Positions 60,004 through 64,000 of a stretch of 64,000 nucleotides of DNA are shown here, piece after piece. The stretch comes from Methanobrevibacter sp. V74 (GTDB taxonomy: Archaea; Methanobacteriota; Methanobacteria; Methanobacteriales; Methanobacteriaceae): contig NZ_CAUJAN010000003.1 in NCBI RefSeq assembly GCF_963082495.1, forward strand, positions 186,001 through 250,000, written 5' to 3'. Position 1 is the stretch's first letter; each line of letters opens with the position of its first letter. The notes under the pieces were generated by a model, which had not been told where the DNA came from, made no database searches, and saw only the letters and a list, made by a program, of their open reading frames with translations. The translations under genes and the position numbers were made by a program.

Positions 60004-60684
60004 ATGAAAGTGACATTAAGTTTTGAGGAAAGCATCAGCAGCGATATTTCAATTATGGTTGATGTTTTACGTGCCAGTACAACAATTACCCTTGCTTTAA
60101 ATAATTTTAAAAGAGTGATTCCGTGTTTCAGCCCAGATGAAGCTTTTAATTTGAAAGATAAACTGGGCGGAGTCTTAGCTGGAGAACGTGACGGAGCTAA
60201 AATTGAAGGTTTCGATATTGGAAATACACCTTGGGGAATTAAAGATTTGAAAACACCGCAAGATACTCTTATTTTAACAACAAGCAATGGAACTCGAATA
60301 CTTGAGAATATGACCTCAAAAGTATTAGTCGGATGTATGATTAATGCAAAAGCAGTTGCTCTGAAAAGTACTGAGCTTGCTTGTGACCATATTGATGTGG
60401 TTATGGCAGGAGTTAAAGGAGACTTTGCAATTGAAGATTTTCTTGCATCTGGTGAAATATTATGCTGGATAAGCAAAAATTTAGATGATAGTGAGCTAAG
60501 TGAATATGCAAAAGCTGCAATTTTAGCTAGTAGAGATTATGAATCTGTAAAAGAAGCATTTTTTAATTCCAGATCAGGCAAAAGATTAATTGAGTTAAAT
60601 TATAAATATGATGTTGAACTTTGTTGTTTGAGAAATATAAGTAATAATGTTGCAATATATGATAATAACGAATTAATCTTATAG
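60004..60684 (+). CDS. comB: 2-phosphosulfolactate phosphatase
   Basis: Removes phosphate from 2-phosphosulfolactate to give sulfolactate, the second step of coenzyme M synthesis. The 226-residue protein has MVDVLRASTTITLALNN near the N-terminus, AGERDGAKIEGFDIGNTPWG, LTTSNGTRILE and VMAGVKGDFAIEDFLASGEI, all diagnostic of ComB. The Mg2+-dependent enzyme uses an active-site Cys. Divergent from the unknown gene at 59965. Confidence 0.93.
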   Translation: MKVTLSFEESISSDISIMVDVLRASTTITLALNNFKRVIPCFSPDEAFNLKDKLGGVLAGERDGAKIEGFDIGNTPWGIKDLKTPQDTLILTTSNGTRILENMTSKVLVGCMINAKAVALKSTELACDHIDVVMAGVKGDFAIEDFLASGEILCWISKNLDDSELSEYAKAAILASRDYESVKEAFFNSRSGKRLIELNYKYDVELCCLRNISNNVAIYDNNELIL

Positions 60685-60781
60685 ATGCCAAGTTAAAAAT
60701 CAATGCGCTAATAGAATTGGAATTATAGCAGTAATATTTATTGAAATATGTCAAAAGATATCTGATTCAATGCAACTAATT

Positions 60782-60801
60782 AAGTTTATATATATAAACT
60801 T
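60782..60801. promoter_or_regulatory. 20-bp palindrome over the TraB-family promoter
   Basis: AAGTTTATAT followed by ATATAAACTT is a perfect 20-bp palindrome, centred on a TATA box and 32-51 bases before the start at 60833. Such symmetry could direct transcription both ways or be a repressor site. Confidence 0.45.
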
Positions 60802-60832
60802 CATAATAATATTAAGATAAGATTATAAAGAA

Positions 60833-62011
60833 GTGTTTTTTTTGAAAAGAGAATGTTTAAAAATAATAGGTACTGCTCATGTATCTGAAGAAAGTGTCAA
60901 TGAAGTGAAAGATGCTATCTATGAGCACCATCCTGATGTAGTGGCAATTGAACTTGATAAAGGTCGATACACTAGATTAAAACAAGAAATGATGGGTATT
61001 GAACATGATGATACAATTCCCGTGACTAAAATCATCAAGGAAAATAAAGTCTCATTATTTTTCACAAGTGCACTTTTAAGTTACTTCCAATCAAAAATAG
61101 GGGCAGATGTAGATGTCGCTCCAGGTTCTGAAATGATTGGTGCTATTGAAGCCGGTGAAGATTTAGGAATTCCAATAGCTTTAATTGATAGAGACGTTAA
61201 CGTTACATTACAGAGAGCTTTAAACAGAATGAGTTTTGTTGAAAAAGCTAAATTCTTATTTAGCTTAATTGCTTCAGTTTTTGGACATGGCGAAGAGGAA
61301 GACATTGATATTGAAGAGTTGAAAAATCCGGACAATTTAGATGAATTAATGGAGGTATTCAAAGATGAAGCTCCTAGTGTTCACGAAGTTCTTGTTCATG
61401 AAAGAGACGCATATCTTGCAGGTAGCATAATGAGAATACCTCAGGACCATGTTATTGCAGTTGTTGGAGCAGGGCATAAACCTGGAATTGAAAGATATTT
61501 AGATAATCCTGAAACATTACCTAATCTAAAAGACCTAGAGGTTATTGAAAACAAAAAAGGAATTCCATGGGGAAAAATACTATTAGCAATGATTCCTTTA
61601 CTATTTGTTGTGATATTTTTTCTGGCATATTTTAGCGGGATAAATATCACTTGGAATATATATGACTTTATAATTATCAGTATGATTATGGGATTTATAG
61701 GATCAATCCTTTCAGGTTCAAAAATTCAATCTGCAATTGTTGGAGGGCTTGTAGCGCCATTAACAATTATCCACCCGTTACTTGCAGCAGGTTGGTTTTC
61801 AGGACTATGTGAAGCAAAATTTAGAAAAGTCAGACAAAGGGACGTGAAGAATTTAGCCCGCGTGGAAAGTTTCAGAGATTTATGGGATAACAATATATTT
61901 AGAATATTGCTTGTTGTTGTTGGAACTAACTTAGGAGTCAGTATTGCTACATTAGTGATTTTACCATCAAAGGTTTTCATACCACTATTTATGAAAATCT
62001 TCGGACTCTAG
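60833..62011 (+). CDS. TraB/GumN-family membrane protein
   Basis: A 392-residue protein of the archaeal TraB family. The N-terminal TIKI-like domain has GTAHVSEESVNEV and VVAIELDKGRYTRL, and ends with VVGAGHKPGIERYL; these glutamate and histidine positions are conserved in TraB/TIKI proteins, some of which are metalloproteases. The C-terminal part (about 245-390) has four to five membrane helices. Start may be the GTG at 60833 or TTG at 60842. Function unknown. Confidence 0.8.
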   Translation: MFFLKRECLKIIGTAHVSEESVNEVKDAIYEHHPDVVAIELDKGRYTRLKQEMMGIEHDDTIPVTKIIKENKVSLFFTSALLSYFQSKIGADVDVAPGSEMIGAIEAGEDLGIPIALIDRDVNVTLQRALNRMSFVEKAKFLFSLIASVFGHGEEEDIDIEELKNPDNLDELMEVFKDEAPSVHEVLVHERDAYLAGSIMRIPQDHVIAVVGAGHKPGIERYLDNPETLPNLKDLEVIENKKGIPWGKILLAMIPLLFVVIFFLAYFSGINITWNIYDFIIISMIMGFIGSILSGSKIQSAIVGGLVAPLTIIHPLLAAGWFSGLCEAKFRKVRQRDVKNLARVESFRDLWDNNIFRILLVVVGTNLGVSIATLVILPSKVFIPLFMKIFGL

Positions 62012-62077
62012 GTGAAAATATATATAACATATATTTAAAGATATTTATAATTACTATTACTTTTTAAGGAAAAAATC

Positions 62078-62290
62078 ATGTATTTTATATTTCGTTGCGA
62101 CTGTGGAAGAGCATTATATGCTAAAGAAGGAGTGGCTACACGCAAATGTATTTGTGGAAAAACCCTAAATATTAAATCCAGACGTATTTTTCAAAAAGTA
62201 GCTACAAGAGAAGAAGCTTCACTTGCAGTTCAGGAAATGCAAGATAAAATATATGGAAACACTGGTTTTAAACGTGCCAGTGATTTATAA
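62078..62290 (+). CDS. DUF1922 zinc-ribbon protein
   Basis: A 70-residue protein with a zinc ribbon, CDCGRALYAKEGVATRKCIC then G, in the first 30 residues, typical of the MTH1184-like DUF1922 family of methanogens. The C-terminal helix is charged. The function is unknown; RNA or protein binding is possible. AAGGA lies nine bases before the ATG. Confidence 0.8.
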   Translation: MYFIFRCDCGRALYAKEGVATRKCICGKTLNIKSRRIFQKVATREEASLAVQEMQDKIYGNTGFKRASDL

Positions 62291-62314
62291 ATTAGTTTTA
62301 ATGGTTTGTTAAAA

Positions 62315-63637
62315 ATGATTGGGACGACACTCGAAATAATTGTCATATTAATTTTAATAATAATTAACGGATACTTATCAATGGCGGAACTTGCTGTTGT
62401 ATCAGTTAGAAAAGCAAAATTACAAAAATATATCGATGAAGGAAATAAAAATGCAAAAATTGTTGCAGAATTAGGTGAAGATGCCAACGAATTTTTATCC
62501 ACTGTTCAAATAGGAATATCCCTTACTGCTGTTTTAACAGGAGCATTTGGTGGAGCAACTTTATCAGAACCACTTGCAGCTGCAATTTCATTTATACCAT
62601 ATAGCGAAGCCATAAGTGTAATTGTAGTGGTAATAGTGAGCACATATTTAACATTAGTTATTGGGGAAATTGTACCAAAGGTTATAGCATTAAATGATCC
62701 CGAAAAGGTTTCTCTAAAAGTTGCTAAATCTATGTTAGTTCTTACAGAAGTTTCAAGACCAATAAGTTTTATTCTTGCAAAGTCAAGTAGTTTTCTATTA
62801 TGGTTAATGAGAATTGAAAATAGAAATGATGACATTGTTACTGAAGAAGAAATCGAATTAATGATTAAAGAAGGAAGAGAAGATGGTACAATTGAAGAGG
62901 CGGAAGAGGACATCATCAAAAGAGTTTTCAAACTTGATGACCAGAAAGTTGAAAGTATAATGACCCCACGTAATGAGATTATTTGGATTGATCTTGAAGA
63001 TGACCATGACGTGAATAAAGTCAAAATTATTGAAAGTAAAAGATCAATTTTTCCAATTGCCAAAGGGGAATTAGACGATTTCATTGGAGTTGTTCAGGCA
63101 AAGGATATTCTCTCAGTAATGTTTAGTGAAGAAGAATTTGATGTGGAAAAAATCGTTAAAGAACCATTAGTAGTTTCTGAGCATTTGCAAACATTAGAAT
63201 TATTAAAGGAATTTAAAGAAAACCAAGAATATGTTCATATGTCCCTTGTTATTGATGAATTCGGCAGTGTAGAAGGTTTAATTACTTTAAACGATTTACT
63301 TGAAGGCATTGTTGGAGACATTCCAAGTATTGATGAAGAAGATGAACCTGAAGCAATCCAAAGGGAGGATGGAACTTGGTTAATCGATGGAAGATACCCT
63401 ATTGATAAATTTAAAGAATTATTTGAATTTAAAGATAAATTGCCTGATGAAGAAGAAGACAACTATACCACTTTAGCAGGTTTTATTTTAAGTATTAGCG
63501 GTACCGTTCCTAATGAAGAGGACAAATATGAATGTGAAAGGTTTATCTTTGAAATTATAGACATTGATGGACACCAAATTGATAAAGTTCTTGTAACCGA
63601 TCTTGGATCCAAAGAAGTAACTGAAACTGAGGAGTGA
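62315..63637 (+). CDS. CNNM/CorC-type membrane protein with CBS domains
   Basis: A 440-residue protein of the DUF21-CBS-CorC_HlyC family, linked to Mg2+ or Na+ transport. Three to four membrane helices of the DUF21 domain cover about 1-190 (VQIGISLTAVLTGAFGGATL is the conserved motif). Two CBS domains follow (MTPRNEIIWIDLEDD, and VHMSLVIDEFGSVEGLITLN), then the CorC C-terminal domain with DGTWLIDGRYPIDKFKELF. The ATG at 62315 is chosen; a TTG at 62306 is also in frame. It ends four bases before the exchanger gene. Confidence 0.87.
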   Translation: MIGTTLEIIVILILIIINGYLSMAELAVVSVRKAKLQKYIDEGNKNAKIVAELGEDANEFLSTVQIGISLTAVLTGAFGGATLSEPLAAAISFIPYSEAISVIVVVIVSTYLTLVIGEIVPKVIALNDPEKVSLKVAKSMLVLTEVSRPISFILAKSSSFLLWLMRIENRNDDIVTEEEIELMIKEGREDGTIEEAEEDIIKRVFKLDDQKVESIMTPRNEIIWIDLEDDHDVNKVKIIESKRSIFPIAKGELDDFIGVVQAKDILSVMFSEEEFDVEKIVKEPLVVSEHLQTLELLKEFKENQEYVHMSLVIDEFGSVEGLITLNDLLEGIVGDIPSIDEEDEPEAIQREDGTWLIDGRYPIDKFKELFEFKDKLPDEEEDNYTTLAGFILSISGTVPNEEDKYECERFIFEIIDIDGHQIDKVLVTDLGSKEVTETEE

Positions 63638-63641
63638 AAAA

Positions 63642-64000
63642 ATGGATGCATTTATTATTGTCAATATCCTACTGTTACTTGCGGGATTCATATTTTTAAT
63701 TAAAGGTTCCGATATTTTCGTTGATGGAGCAAGCAGCATTGCTTCTATTTTAAAAATCCCTGCCATCATTGTTGGTTTGACCATCGTGGCATTTGGAACC
63801 AGTACTCCTGAAGCTGCAGTTTCCATTACTTCCTCCCTAACTGGAAATAATGCAATGGCTGTGAGCAACATTGTTGGAAGCAATATATTTAATATTTTAA
63901 TCGTCATTGGAATATGTGCATTACTTGGCGACTTGTTAATGGAAAGAAGTGTTTTAAATAAAGATTTGCCTTTCCTTATAGGCATAACATTATTACTTGA
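63642..64000 (+). CDS. Na+/Ca2+ exchanger-family protein (N-terminal part)
   Basis: The gene runs off the right edge; about 119 codons are present. The protein starts with a membrane helix and has the conserved alpha-1 repeat GLTIVAFGTSTPEAAVSITS followed by VSNIVGSNIFNILIVIG, hallmarks of CaCA-family exchangers (YrbG-like). GAGTGA before the ATG at 63642 supports the start, and it probably forms an operon with the CNNM-like gene four bases upstream. Confidence 0.88.
   Translation, partial: MDAFIIVNILLLLAGFIFLIKGSDIFVDGASSIASILKIPAIIVGLTIVAFGTSTPEAAVSITSSLTGNNAMAVSNIVGSNIFNILIVIGICALLGDLLMERSVLNKDLPFLIGITLLL

Noticed and set aside
62506-63084. 192-codon open frame opposite the CNNM-like gene, and 165 codons at 63488-63985
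   Set aside because: Both are Ser/Ile-rich shadows of coding DNA on the plus strand.

Overview
The window is from a methanogenic archaeon of the Methanobacteriales, most likely a host-associated Methanobrevibacter close to M. smithii (inference; no database was searched). The evidence is the low-GC DNA, archaeal TATA boxes, GGAGG/GGTGA ribosome-binding sites, complete mcrBDCGA, mtrEDCBAFGH and mvhDGAB operons, and several enzymes of methanogenic coenzyme synthesis. No rRNA, tRNA or CRISPR array was seen.

Bases 1-11,000 are a mixed and partly decaying region. It starts with a metal-response locus: the end of a CsoR-type repressor, its palindromic operator, a P1B-type ATPase that is out of frame near its start, and a small HMA chaperone. 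GAPDH, an endonuclease IV-like protein, zinc-ribbon and winged-helix proteins and an AAA ATPase follow. So do hemA, a precorrin-2 dehydrogenase and a Cys-rich methanogen protein. Between these lie a metallophosphoesterase pseudogene with an internal deletion, a transposase remnant and an unidentified coding remnant.

Bases 10,800-16,000 hold a complete peptide/nickel-type ABC importer with a perfect inverted repeat at its promoter. Bases 16,100-26,200 hold an HExxH metallopeptidase, the methyl-CoM reductase activation protein A2 (atwA), GTP cyclohydrolase III, cofD and cofE, purO, an ExbB/ExbD-like pair, RNase HII and an MreB-like actin. Bases 26,500-37,700 carry archaetidylserine synthase, a DUF515-like protein next to a sortase, mptD-like and mfnA genes, PEP synthase, ribosomal protein L10e, KEOPS Pcc1, a TmcAL-like nucleotidyltransferase and dihydroorotase.

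Bases 37,700-59,400 are the methanogenesis core, nearly all on the minus strand: mvhDGAB, sufC-sufB, a PRC-barrel protein, cobY, methanogenesis marker 14, mtr, mcr, then the divergent mmp10 and marker 7. Mvh makes electrons from H2 available to the heterodisulfide reductase. Mtr moves the methyl group to coenzyme M while pumping sodium, and Mcr releases methane. Mmp10 and AtwA modify and activate Mcr. Bases 59,400-64,000 carry an unknown methanogen protein, comB, a TraB-family membrane protein, a DUF1922 zinc ribbon, a CNNM/CorC-type protein and the start of a Na+/Ca2+ exchanger.

The coenzyme genes fit together: comB (coenzyme M), mfnA (methanofuran), mptD (methanopterin), gch3/cofD/cofE (F420), cobY (cobamide for Mtr) and hemA plus precorrin-2 dehydrogenase (F430, cobamide, siroheme). 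I found no wholly new system. The most unusual items are the frameshifted ATPase with a dnaX-type slippery heptamer, the ExbB homologue with an added ferredoxin-like domain, the DUF515/sortase pair, and RNA or operator structures around mcr, mvh and the ABC importer.
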